Origin: Sunxiuqinia elliptica
GTDB taxonomy: Bacteria; Bacteroidota; Bacteroidia; Bacteroidales; Prolixibacteraceae
NCBI RefSeq assembly: GCF_900113005.1
Contig: NZ_FONW01000002.1
Span: 858,945 to 922,944 of the forward strand
Length of the DNA stretch: 64,000 nt
Direction of reading: 5' to 3'
This document shows positions 52,915 to 61,486 of the stretch, piece by piece. How positions within the stretch are numbered: position 1 is the first letter of the stretch; each line of letters opens with the position of its first letter. A program made the translations under genes and the position numbers. A model generated the notes under the pieces. It was not told the DNA's origin. It saw nothing but the letters and a program-made list of their open reading frames with translations, and searched no databases.

Positions 52915-53295
52915 TTATTTCGATGACTCAACTTTTTTGGCTGTCAGAGTCATTTGACCTTGAGACGTATCCACATTGCCCGACATCTTTTGGCCATCGA
53001 TTTGTACTTTTACTTTCACGTACTCATAGTCGACATAAAGCCCACAGCTAAAAATACCATCTTCAAATGTGAGCTTTTTTAACTCGATTTTGTACCCATC
53101 CGGAAGTTTTACTTCACCAACCAGCTGGTTGTCTTTTTCGGAGATAACTAAAACTCCTTTTTCGTAGCCATAAGGAGCCGAAGGAACTTCGTATTTCCAT
53201 TCACCTAGCACGGGAGTATTGCTTGAACTACTTACTGCATTGGCGAAAAAAGGTATCATACCAATCATAAAAACAAGAATCATTAGCTTTTTCAT
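52915..53295 (-). CDS. Small secreted protein of unknown function
   Basis: This 126 aa product has a signal peptide (MKKLMILVFMIGMIPFFANA). The mature part is about 105 residues and beta-rich, opening with LGEWKYEVPSAPYGYEKGVL. It has alternating short strands (GEVKLPDGYKIELKKLTF, YVKVKVQIDGQKMSGNVDT), which suggests a small lipocalin-like or beta-barrel fold. I do not recognise a named family. It is transcribed in the same direction as the LytTR gene and starts 82 bp downstream of it, so it may be co-transcribed. Its role is unknown. Confidence 0.75.
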   Translation of the reverse strand: MKKLMILVFMIGMIPFFANAVSSSSNTPVLGEWKYEVPSAPYGYEKGVLVISEKDNQLVGEVKLPDGYKIELKKLTFEDGIFSCGLYVDYEYVKVKVQIDGQKMSGNVDTSQGQMTLTAKKVESSK

Positions 53296-53376
53296 TGTCG
53301 TTTGTTTTAAGGTTTATGCAAGCAAAAGTGAATCAGTTATTTGAACTGTCCAAATAATAGGGGGCAACTTGGCTAT

Positions 53377-54225
53377 TTAGGGATGAAATGGCAGTTCCGG
53401 GGATGAAATAGCTTCAATCTGGGGTGAATATTTTTCAGAAACAGGAATGTTGCGTTCCAAACTTTTTAATTTGAGCTGTAGCTTTTTCCCTTGTTTTCGA
53501 ATCATTTCAATTTTAGCAAGGTTGATCATAAAAGAACGATGACAACGAGCGATTCCATAATCAGCGAAGGTATGTTCTAGCTTTTTCAACGAATTTCGTA
53601 ACAGTTGACGCTCTATTTTTTCACCTGCTTTAAAATAAACAGTAACATAATTGTCGGTAGACTCAAGTAGAAGAATGTCTTCCAGTGCTAGTGAGAACTT
53701 AACCTTCCCATACTCATCTTTAAAAGCGATTAGCTGATTTTGAATCGGAGTTTGCATCTGGTCGCTCATGGTTCGGATTTTGACTTGCTGCTTGCGATAA
53801 TAGATAATCAGCAAGGCAAACGAATAGGGCACACAGATTCCAAGTAGGGTGTATTTTATTGAAAAGATGAAATCATTCATGAAGTTTCCCAAGGGATTTC
53901 CATACAGGAAAATGTAAACTAAGCTCATCAATAAAATCTCAATCACTACCCAAAAAGAGTAGGTCTTCAGGGTAAACGATTTTACATCAAAGAGCTTGCG
54001 AAGTGGAAATTGGGTGAATAAAAGAACCAGGGAAACGACAAAACCATAGCTCGAAAGCCGCAGAAATTGGATAAAACCAGAGTCGGAATACCACCGGTTA
54101 ATATTGAAAGGAACAAAGACATTGATAAAAAGAACGCCAAAAACAAGACAAACCAGAATCATAAAATAACGATCTGATTTTTGATCAAGCAAGGTAAATT
54201 TCTGATGGGCAAAATCCCAGTTCAT
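53377..54225 (-). CDS. Membrane-anchored LytTR-family DNA-binding regulator
   Basis: This 282 aa protein has four predicted membrane helices (about 20-40, 57-75, 90-109, 122-143). A short linker follows, and the LytTR DNA-binding domain lies at about 175-272 with SLALEDILLLESTDNYVTVY, NSLKKLEHTF, IARCHRSFMINLAKIEMIRK and NIPVSEKYSPQIEAI. It has no receiver domain, so it is not a classical response regulator. The membrane part may sense a signal directly or tether DNA to the membrane. It is divergent from the PUL4 sigma gene (153 bp between them), so it could affect PUL4; this is only a positional inference. Confidence 0.88.
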   Translation of the reverse strand: MNWDFAHQKFTLLDQKSDRYFMILVCLVFGVLFINVFVPFNINRWYSDSGFIQFLRLSSYGFVVSLVLLFTQFPLRKLFDVKSFTLKTYSFWVVIEILLMSLVYIFLYGNPLGNFMNDFIFSIKYTLLGICVPYSFALLIIYYRKQQVKIRTMSDQMQTPIQNQLIAFKDEYGKVKFSLALEDILLLESTDNYVTVYFKAGEKIERQLLRNSLKKLEHTFADYGIARCHRSFMINLAKIEMIRKQGKKLQLKLKSLERNIPVSEKYSPQIEAISSPELPFHP

Positions 54226-54365
54226 AGTACGTTCTTTTTCAGCATCAATTATACACCATTAGCCTAAGACATCCAACAATCGGTTTAAATTTTATTGGAT
54301 AAAAAGTTTGGAGGGCCTCTTAAAAATGTATTTTAAAATTTTAGAAATCAAGAAATTTTATTCGC

Positions 54366-54373
54366 TATTTTTG
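54366..54373 (+). promoter_or_regulatory. -7 element of the PUL4 sigma gene, nearly leaderless
   Basis: TATTTTTG matches TAnnTTTG exactly and ends 5 bp before the ATG at 54379. Transcription would begin at or within a few bases of the start codon. No TTTG -33 element was seen at the usual distance. Confidence 0.45.
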
Positions 54374-54378
54374 CCTCG

Positions 54379-54957
54379 ATGACTCAGCTAAGCGATAAAA
54401 CACTATTCTTAAAAATCAAGGAAGGAGATGAGGCGGCCTTTAATAAAGCGTTCGAGTCTTATTATTCCAGGTTGTGTTTTTTTGCTGATAACATCATTCA
54501 TGATTACGATCAATCCAGTTCAATCGTACAGCAGGTGTTTGTTGATCTTTGGCTGAAACGGGCTCGCTTGGATGTGGTGTATTCCTTGAAAGGATTTTTA
54601 TTTCGATCGGTTAGAAATCAAGCCTTGGATTGGTTGAGGCATCGAAAAGTGGAATCGGAATACCTGCAGGAGCTAAGTTTTAAGCAGGAAGAAGCCGTCT
54701 TTTTGGATCAATTGGAGCTTGCCGAACTAAATGATAAGATCAATACAGCCATTCAAGAGCTTCCGGAAAGGTGTCGGGAAATTTTTGTTTTGTGTCGTTT
54801 TGAAGGACTGAAGTATGCCGAAATAGCTTCGCAACTTGAAATTTCAGTGAAAACGGTAGAGACACAAATGAGCATTGCCTTAAAAAAAATAAGAACAAAA
54901 GTTTCAGATTCACAGTACTTTAATCTTCTTGTCTTTATTTTTTCGAAAAAAAACTGA
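54379..54957 (+). CDS. PUL4 ECF sigma factor
   Basis: This 192 aa sigma factor has region 2 with QSSSIVQQVFVDLWLKRARL and LKGFLFRSVRNQALDWLRHR, and region 4 with LPERCREIFVLCRFEGLKYA and EIASQLEISVKTVETQMSIA. The ATG is a few bases after a -7 element, suggesting a leaderless message. It heads PUL4 and is followed 66 bp later by its FecR gene. It should activate the PUL4 susC promoter when released. Confidence 0.93.
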   Translation: MTQLSDKTLFLKIKEGDEAAFNKAFESYYSRLCFFADNIIHDYDQSSSIVQQVFVDLWLKRARLDVVYSLKGFLFRSVRNQALDWLRHRKVESEYLQELSFKQEEAVFLDQLELAELNDKINTAIQELPERCREIFVLCRFEGLKYAEIASQLEISVKTVETQMSIALKKIRTKVSDSQYFNLLVFIFSKKN

Positions 54958-55023
54958 TTTTCTTTTCAGGGGATTTGCTTTTGAATACGTCTCAGGGGTA
55001 AAGTGTTTATTTAATCAAGCAAT

Positions 55024-56025
55024 ATGTCCCAACGAATGGATGATCAACACATCGAATTTTTGATTACCCGAAAGCTTAGTGGTGAGGCCAAGCCTGAAGA
55101 GCAGGCTCAGCTTGAAGCGTGGATTTGTTTCAGCGAACAAAACCGGAAAAACTTTGAGCAGATTCGTCGCATTTGGAAAAATAGCAAGCGACCGATAAGT
55201 AGCCAGGATGTTCAGCGGGCTTTATCAAACGTAAAAACAACAATTCAAAAAGAAGAACGACATATCCCGAAGAAACGCCTTTTGCAACGATGGATGCAGG
55301 CTGCTGCAGTTATTGCAATGCCTTTACTATTGGCACTTGGCTGGTATTTGGGAAACAAGTCCATTCATTCGGTGGAGCTTTATAGCGAGTTGATCGCACC
55401 GGAAGGGCAGGTGGCAGAAAGTATACTGGCAGATGGAACACATGTTTGGTTAAATGCCGGCTCTTCATTGCGTTATGATCCTTCGTTTCAGGGAAACCAG
55501 CGAAATGTTGAACTGATTGGTGAAGGATATTTCAAGGTTAGTAAAAATCCAGAAAAACCATTTGTGTTAAAAACCAGTAAGTTGCAGGTGAAAGTGCTCG
55601 GAACCTCATTTAATGTGCGGGCTTATCCAGACGAAAATCACACAGAAGCTGTGCTGGAAGAAGGCGCCATTGAAATGCGATTGATCGATTATCCCAATCA
55701 GGCCCCCGTTAAAATAAAACCGGGAGAGAGTGCTGTTTATAATTCAGAGAAAAGGAATATTCAGATTCAGGAAACAGATACCTATTTGCACACGGCTTGG
55801 CGCGACCGAAAGTTTGTTTTCAAAGATGCTGATCTGAAAACCATTATTTATCATTTAGAACGATTTTATAAGGTGCGGTTTCACCTGAAAAATGAGGCAA
55901 TGGGGGAGACGCACTTTCGGGGAACTTTCGAATATGATCAGAATATTTTAGATGCTTTAGAAGCTATCGAGCAAACAACATCGATTCGTTTCCGGGTGGA
56001 AGGACGCGACATTTGGATGGAATAA
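55024..56025 (+). CDS. PUL4 FecR-family anti-sigma factor
   Basis: This 333 aa protein has a cytoplasmic N-terminal part (LITRKLSGEAKPEEQAQLEA), a transmembrane helix at about 90-110 (MQAAAVIAMPLLLALGWYLG), and a periplasmic FecR domain. That domain shows APEGQVAESILADGTHVWLN, GEGYFKVSKNPEKPF, VLGTSFNVRAYPDE and KFVFKDADLKTIIYHLERFY. It inhibits the adjacent sigma factor until signalled by the STN domain of the next SusC. It is separated from susC by 152 bp that hold the antisense terminator. Confidence 0.92.
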   Translation: MSQRMDDQHIEFLITRKLSGEAKPEEQAQLEAWICFSEQNRKNFEQIRRIWKNSKRPISSQDVQRALSNVKTTIQKEERHIPKKRLLQRWMQAAAVIAMPLLLALGWYLGNKSIHSVELYSELIAPEGQVAESILADGTHVWLNAGSSLRYDPSFQGNQRNVELIGEGYFKVSKNPEKPFVLKTSKLQVKVLGTSFNVRAYPDENHTEAVLEEGAIEMRLIDYPNQAPVKIKPGESAVYNSEKRNIQIQETDTYLHTAWRDRKFVFKDADLKTIIYHLERFYKVRFHLKNEAMGETHFRGTFEYDQNILDALEAIEQTTSIRFRVEGRDIWME

Positions 56026-56098
56026 CCGATATCCCAAATACATAACTAATTCTTCAAAATTTTATGCGATGAAAAGAACAGACTAACGATGAGAATAT

Positions 56099-56165
56099 GA
56101 AAAAACAACAGGACTAGCGCCAACTAATCCTGCTGTAAAAAACGAAAATCATTTTTTAACGATTA
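56099..56165 (-). ncRNA. Candidate DonS-like antisense RNA of PUL4
   Basis: On the minus strand, TAAATTTG (56178-56171) matches TAnnTTTG and overlaps the first base of the susC start codon. The terminator at 56132-56100 closes a unit of about 67 nt, complementary to the susC leader. No clear -33 element is visible. The element plus the following A-rich codons (CAAATTTATGAAAAAAA on the sense strand) is shared with PUL1 and PUL2. The DonS-like role is inferred. Confidence 0.58.
56100..56132 (-). terminator. Antisense-oriented intrinsic terminator between PUL4 fecR and susC
   Basis: On the minus strand, CAGGATTAG pairs with CTAGTCCTG (9 bp, one T-G wobble) around the loop TTGGCG, followed by TTGTTTTTT. 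The PUL-sense strand would have a C-A mismatch and an A-run instead. Confidence 0.75.
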
Positions 56166-56177
56166 ACAATCAAATTT

Positions 56178-59100
56178 ATGAAAAAAATTCCATGTTCGAG
56201 TGGAGGTAGTATGCCTACGCTCAAAAAACTGAGATTAATTATGAAGCTAAATTTTTTACTATTGCTCATATCGGTTTTCCCAGTGGCTGCGGGAGTGAAT
56301 GCTCAAAATGCCAAACTCAATCTCAAAATGACTAAGGTTACGATTGCTGAGGTTTTTGATGCCATTGAGCAGAAATCGGATGTCTATTTCTTTTACAATA
56401 AAGAAGAGGTGGATGATACGCAATTGGTAGATGTCGAGTTTAAGAATAAAACACTCGAACAAGTCTTAGACTACTTTGAGAAAACTTTGTCTGTCGATTA
56501 CCACCTTGCAGGAAAGAATGTAATTATCAAACCACAAGCTGGAGAGTTTTCTGGACAACAAAAACGAAAGATTTCTGGAAACGTGACCGACACATCCGGA
56601 CAACCACTTCCCGGAGTAACTGTCTTGGTTAAAGGAACAACTAAAGGGGCAGTCACTGACTTTGATGGGAATTATTCGATTGATGATGTTTCTGTTAGTG
56701 GGACTTTAGTATTTTCTTTTGTGGGGATGCGAACTCAGGAGGTTGTTGTTGGTAATCAGTCAACAATTAAAGTGACAATGGACGATGATGCGATTGGATT
56801 GGAAGAAGTAGTTGCGGTTGGTTACGGTACTCAAAAAAAAGTAAGTTTAACAGGTTCTGTTACCCAAATTAATAGCGATGAATTAACAGTAGCCCCTGTT
56901 GGTAATGCTGCTATTGCTATTGCCGGAAGAATGCCAGGCGTGATTACAAAACAGACTTCAGGTATGCCGGGTAGCGATAATGTTAATATTTCGGTTCGAG
57001 GATTCGGCACTCCGTTGGTATTGGTAGATGGTATTGAAACCAGTTTCAATCGGATTGATCCGAACGAAATTGAATCGATTACGGTTTTAAAAGATGCTGC
57101 TGCGGCTATTTATGGTTCAAGGGCTGGAAATGGGGTTGTTTTAGTTACTACTAAGCGTGGTAAAATAGGAAAACCTGTTATTGAATTTAAGAACAGTTAT
57201 TCACTACAACGCCCGGTAGTTAACCCTAATTATGTAGATGCGGGTGGTTTTGCCGAGATGTGGCGAGAAGCAAACCTAGCAGATGGTATTGATCCATTGA
57301 TAAGTGTTGGTGGGCAATTGGTCCCTCTTACTCCAGAGGTTGTGGATAATTTTAAAAATGGAGCTCCCGGTTATTACAATACCGATTGGGCTGAAGTATT
57401 GTTTAGGGATGATGCTCCAATGATTGAGAATAACCTATCAGTAAGAGGGGGGAGTGAAAAGATTAAATTCTTTACCTCTTTAGGGCATTTTGATCAACGA
57501 AGTATTCTTGCTTCTGATGATGTGTCATTCAAACGCTACAGTGCAAGAGCCAATATTGATGCAGAAATAGCTGAGAGCCTGACATACACACTCGATTTGG
57601 CTTATAGAAACGAATTCAGAGACCGATTGGCTCTTCCTGTTTCTGATATTTTTAATGGATTGGATTTTGCACAACCTATTTATCCTTATGTGCCAGGCGA
57701 TGAGATGGCTTCCTATCATGGAAATGACCAGACATCCATTGATGGTTTTTCTGAAAGAAACATATCCGGATTTGAAGAAATAAGTAATGATATTTTTAGC
57801 GGGAACATGAGCCTTAAATACGACTTGCCCTTTATCAAAGGCTTGTCGTTGAAAGCAAAATTATCGTATCTGTATAATGGTCAATTTAATAAGCGTAGAG
57901 GTTTGAAGTTTGATATTTATACGCTTGATGGAGAGGGGATTCCGTTCGTTTTGCACAGTAGAGAAACAGACGGAGGAAGTTTGACAGAAAAATTTAATAA
58001 ATATATCCAGGTTTATCCCCTAATTTCAGCCGAATATGACACTGAAATTGATGAAAATAACAAGATAAATGCGATGTTGCTTGCCGAGCAAATTGACAAT
58101 CGTAGTGTGTATTTTAGTGGCTACAGGGGGCAGTTTCTTTCAAAAGAATTGAATGAATTTTTTGCCGGAAGCGAAACAGGACAGAATGTCTCTGGAGGTT
58201 CAAGTGAAACTGCGCGTCGGAGTTATGCAGGTCGTTTAAATTATAGCTACAAAGATAAATACCTGTTATCGGGGACTTTTCGCTTCGATGCTAGTTCTAA
58301 ATTTCCTTCAGACAGCCGTTGGGGATTCTTTCCAAGTGTATCGGCAGGGTGGAGAATTAGTGAAGAGCCTTTTTTCAATACAGATGTTGTAAATAATTTG
58401 AAATTGAGAGGATCCTACTCAGAAGCAGGGGTCGATAATATCGATAATGCTTTTCAACATCTTATTGGTTTTAATGTACAGGGAGGAGATCCATTCCTGT
58501 TTGGAAATAATGAGGCGTATGCTCGAATAAGAGCCACCGGTTTACCAAACCCTAATGCAACCTGGGAAAATGTGACGACCTATAATTTAGGTGTCGATGT
58601 TTCACTTTTGAACAGTAAAGTTGTTTTTGAAGGGAATGTTTTCTATCGAGAGAGGGAAGGTATTTTGGCAAATTCAACTGCCCAGATCCCAAGTACATTC
58701 GGACTTTCGTTACCGCAAGAAAATATAAACAGTCAGAATAACCGAGGCTATGATGCAACGTTAACCTATCAAGGGGAAACAGGAAAGTTTAAATACACTA
58801 TCTCAGGCAACCTTACATTTAGTCGGGCAAAATGGGATCATTATGAAGAAGAAGAATACACTGATCCTGATCAAATTCGAATTTATCAAAAATCTGGGCA
58901 ATGGACCAACCGTATATTCGGTTACTTGACTGACGGTTTCTTTAATTCTCAAGCGGAAATTGATGAACTCCCTTACGACCAGGATCAACATGGTAATTCG
59001 ACTCTGAAACCGGGAGACATTATCTACAAAGACGTAAATGATGATGGTGAAATTAATTTCAGGGATCAGGTTGAGCTGGGCTATGGTAGTTTCCCAAATA

Positions 59101-59615
59101 TGTCTTATGGGCTAAGGTTAGCTGGTACTTATAAGAATTTTAGTGCTGATATGCTATGGCAAGGGGCTAGTCGTTTTAACATGTCTATTACCAGTGCTGC
59201 ACGTAGTCCATTCTTGAACAACGGTGTAGTCCCTCAAAAATTCTATGAGAAATACAGGTGGACACCGGATGATCCAGCTAATCCAACTAAAAACATTAAT
59301 CCTGATGCTGAATTACCAGGAATCCATTCTAATGGTCTAATGGGCAACAATACTAAGATGTCAGATTTATGGCTGAAGGATGGGACTTATCTCAGGTTGA
59401 AAAGCCTCAGTGTTTCGTATAAAATTCCAACTCGGTTAATCAAGGGTGTCCTTGAAGGGGCTTCAGTTTTTGTTAGTGGAACAAACTTACTAACCTTAAG
59501 TAAGCTTGGTATTTATAAAGATAGTTTTGATCCGGAGTTTTCAGGTGTTGGTACTACTACATTGGTCTTTCCAAACCAACGATCGATTACCGTAGGATTG
59601 AATATCGTATTATAG
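56178..59615 (+). CDS. PUL4 SusC/RagA TonB-dependent transporter with STN domain
   Basis: This 1145 aa protein has a long signal peptide (cleavage near AGVNAQ), an STN domain at about 45-118 (TIAEVFDAIEQKSDVYFFYN), and a carboxypeptidase-regulatory domain at about 130-205 (GQPLPGVTVLVKGTTKGA). The box EEVVAVGYGTQKKVSLTGSV, a plug with VLKDAAAAIYGSRAGNGVVL, and a barrel ending SITVGLNIVL follow. It imports the PUL4 ligand and signals to the FecR/sigma pair. It is followed 25 bp later by susD. The downstream GH18 and GH29-like genes suggest that the ligand contains GlcNAc and fucose. Confidence 0.95.
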   Translation: MKKIPCSSGGSMPTLKKLRLIMKLNFLLLLISVFPVAAGVNAQNAKLNLKMTKVTIAEVFDAIEQKSDVYFFYNKEEVDDTQLVDVEFKNKTLEQVLDYFEKTLSVDYHLAGKNVIIKPQAGEFSGQQKRKISGNVTDTSGQPLPGVTVLVKGTTKGAVTDFDGNYSIDDVSVSGTLVFSFVGMRTQEVVVGNQSTIKVTMDDDAIGLEEVVAVGYGTQKKVSLTGSVTQINSDELTVAPVGNAAIAIAGRMPGVITKQTSGMPGSDNVNISVRGFGTPLVLVDGIETSFNRIDPNEIESITVLKDAAAAIYGSRAGNGVVLVTTKRGKIGKPVIEFKNSYSLQRPVVNPNYVDAGGFAEMWREANLADGIDPLISVGGQLVPLTPEVVDNFKNGAPGYYNTDWAEVLFRDDAPMIENNLSVRGGSEKIKFFTSLGHFDQRSILASDDVSFKRYSARANIDAEIAESLTYTLDLAYRNEFRDRLALPVSDIFNGLDFAQPIYPYVPGDEMASYHGNDQTSIDGFSERNISGFEEISNDIFSGNMSLKYDLPFIKGLSLKAKLSYLYNGQFNKRRGLKFDIYTLDGEGIPFVLHSRETDGGSLTEKFNKYIQVYPLISAEYDTEIDENNKINAMLLAEQIDNRSVYFSGYRGQFLSKELNEFFAGSETGQNVSGGSSETARRSYAGRLNYSYKDKYLLSGTFRFDASSKFPSDSRWGFFPSVSAGWRISEEPFFNTDVVNNLKLRGSYSEAGVDNIDNAFQHLIGFNVQGGDPFLFGNNEAYARIRATGLPNPNATWENVTTYNLGVDVSLLNSKVVFEGNVFYREREGILANSTAQIPSTFGLSLPQENINSQNNRGYDATLTYQGETGKFKYTISGNLTFSRAKWDHYEEEEYTDPDQIRIYQKSGQWTNRIFGYLTDGFFNSQAEIDELPYDQDQHGNSTLKPGDIIYKDVNDDGEINFRDQVELGYGSFPNMSYGLRLAGTYKNFSADMLWQGASRFNMSITSAARSPFLNNGVVPQKFYEKYRWTPDDPANPTKNINPDAELPGIHSNGLMGNNTKMSDLWLKDGTYLRLKSLSVSYKIPTRLIKGVLEGASVFVSGTNLLTLSKLGIYKDSFDPEFSGVGTTTLVFPNQRSITVGLNIVL

Positions 59616-59640
59616 GGTTTTATTTATAAAATGTAAAAAA

Positions 59641-61362
59641 ATGAAAAAAATAACAGATATAATTTTATTTGGCTTATTGTCACTGCTATTTGTAAACTGT
59701 AGCGATGATTTTCTGGATAAGTCTCCCAAAAGTTTGATTTCGGAGGTGGATGTTTTTAAAGACCCCAATCTTGTTGATGCTCTTCTTGCCGATTTGTATA
59801 GCCGTACTGATTTTCAGTATCAAGGCGGTTCAAATCATAATTTAGGAGCTTGGTGGCAAATAGGTGGAGAGGCCAGAGCGTTTGGCCCTTGGCAGGATCC
59901 TTGGCAGATCACTTATAATCTGCCGGATGAAAATGGATCAAGAAAATATGATTATTGGGTTTATGGTAACATTAGAGCCTACAATGACTTTATACAGAAA
60001 ATCGAATCCAATGAAATTCTTGATCCCGAGATTATTAAGATTAAGTCGGCAGAAGCTAAGTTTCTTCGAGCGTGGTGTTATTTTGAGATGGTTCGTCGTT
60101 TTGGCGGTGTCCCTTTAATTCTAGCCCCCCAAGACAAAGATGTAGATGATTTGTTTGTTGCAAGAAACAGTGAAAAAGATATCTATGATTATCTTGATAC
60201 TGAATTGGAAGTAATTGCTGAAGCATTACCAGAGGAAACAGAAGCTGGTCGCGTAAATAAATACGCTGCGTATACATTCAAGAGTCGTGTAATGCTCTAT
60301 GCTGCAAGTGTTGGAGAATTCGGTGGAAGTGTTCAACTGGATGGATTGCTTGGAATGAATTCAGCTGAGGCGGACGAATACTGGCAAAAAGCGTATAATG
60401 CAGCCCAATCCGTTATTTTAAGTGGGAAATATGCACTGTATAACAAAAATTCCGATCCGGTGCAGAACTACATTAATTTATTTTTGGATGAAAGTGAAAA
60501 TCCAGAACCTATTTTATCTGTATTATTTGACGGAGCTGCTGGTAAAGGACATATGTATGATAATATAGGTATGCCTATGGGGTTTGCTTCATGGAACTCC
60601 AATTATAACCCATATTTGGAAATGGTGGAATATTTTGATTTTGTTGATGGAAGATCTGGTATGATTGACCGCGCCGAATTCAACGGGGAAAACCATTGGG
60701 ATATTCATGACTTGTTTGGAAAACGTGATCCTCGGTTTAGAGCTTCAGTTTTTTATCCTGAAAGTCAATTTCAGGGGCAAACAGTTTGGATGCACCAAAA
60801 GTCTGTCGGTACCCGACCTGAAGATTCAGAGGTTCCAACAGCCGGTCCAAACCGGAACTGGCAGCGTACTGGATTTATTACCCGTAAAAGAATTGACGAA
60901 AATCATGTAAATCCGATTGCAGGCTATAGTAGCACCGATTATCATGTTTTCAGATATGCTGAAGTACTTCTTAACAAAGCTGAAGCAGCATTCTATCTAA
61001 ACAAGTCAGGAGAGGCACTTGCGTTGGTGAACGAAGTACGTGCACGTGCAGGTATGTTTCCACTAACAGAAATCACGGAAGAATTAATTCGTAAGGAGCG
61101 TCAGGTGGAGTTGGTTTTTGAAGACCAGCGCTTTTGGGATTTAAGAAGATGGAGAACTGCTTATGATGAATTAAATCGAGTTTATAAGGGATTAGTATTT
61201 ACCTATGATTTTGATGCCACTGATGGTGAAAACTATATTATAACCGTCAAAAATGCAGATGGATCTGATCCTCATATTTTCGAAGAACGTTTTTATTATT
61301 TCCCATTTGGGTTAGGACGAATTTCTGATAATCCAAACCTTGTGGAAAATCCTGGCTATTAG
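59641..61362 (+). CDS. PUL4 SusD/RagB-family glycan-binding lipoprotein
   Basis: This 573 aa lipoprotein (Cys20, then SDDFLDKSPKS) carries the SusD core: AEAKFLRAWCYFEMVRRFGG, AKNA-type TPR helices, FRYAEVLLNKAEAAFYLNKS, EVRARAGMFPLTEITEELIR and ERQVELVFEDQRFWDLRRW. It ends in NPNLVENPGY. The SDDF sequence just after the cysteine resembles the lipoprotein export signal described in Bacteroidota, in line with exposure on the cell surface. It works as the lid of the SusC encoded 25 bp upstream. The large hairpin at 61374-61434 follows its stop codon. Confidence 0.95.
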   Translation: MKKITDIILFGLLSLLFVNCSDDFLDKSPKSLISEVDVFKDPNLVDALLADLYSRTDFQYQGGSNHNLGAWWQIGGEARAFGPWQDPWQITYNLPDENGSRKYDYWVYGNIRAYNDFIQKIESNEILDPEIIKIKSAEAKFLRAWCYFEMVRRFGGVPLILAPQDKDVDDLFVARNSEKDIYDYLDTELEVIAEALPEETEAGRVNKYAAYTFKSRVMLYAASVGEFGGSVQLDGLLGMNSAEADEYWQKAYNAAQSVILSGKYALYNKNSDPVQNYINLFLDESENPEPILSVLFDGAAGKGHMYDNIGMPMGFASWNSNYNPYLEMVEYFDFVDGRSGMIDRAEFNGENHWDIHDLFGKRDPRFRASVFYPESQFQGQTVWMHQKSVGTRPEDSEVPTAGPNRNWQRTGFITRKRIDENHVNPIAGYSSTDYHVFRYAEVLLNKAEAAFYLNKSGEALALVNEVRARAGMFPLTEITEELIRKERQVELVFEDQRFWDLRRWRTAYDELNRVYKGLVFTYDFDATDGENYIITVKNADGSDPHIFEERFYYFPFGLGRISDNPNLVENPGY

Positions 61363-61373
61363 TAATCGTATTG

Positions 61374-61434
61374 ATTGGCTTATTTATAACATTGGGGATA
61401 AGATTTTTATCCCCAATGTTATAAATAAGCCAAT
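61374..61434. repeat. 27-28 bp perfect inverted repeat between susD and GH18 genes
   Basis: The arms 61374-61400 and 61408-61434 are exact reverse complements, extend by one more A-T pair, and leave a 5 nt loop. The stem begins ATTGGCTTATTT and ends inward at GGGGATA. It starts 11 bp after the susD stop. No T-run follows, so it is not a standard terminator; an mRNA-stabilising or processing hairpin is likely. Confidence 0.9.
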
Positions 61435-61486
61435 TAGTAGAAGTCCCCAAATACATAGAACAATACACAAGTAAAAAAATACTATT

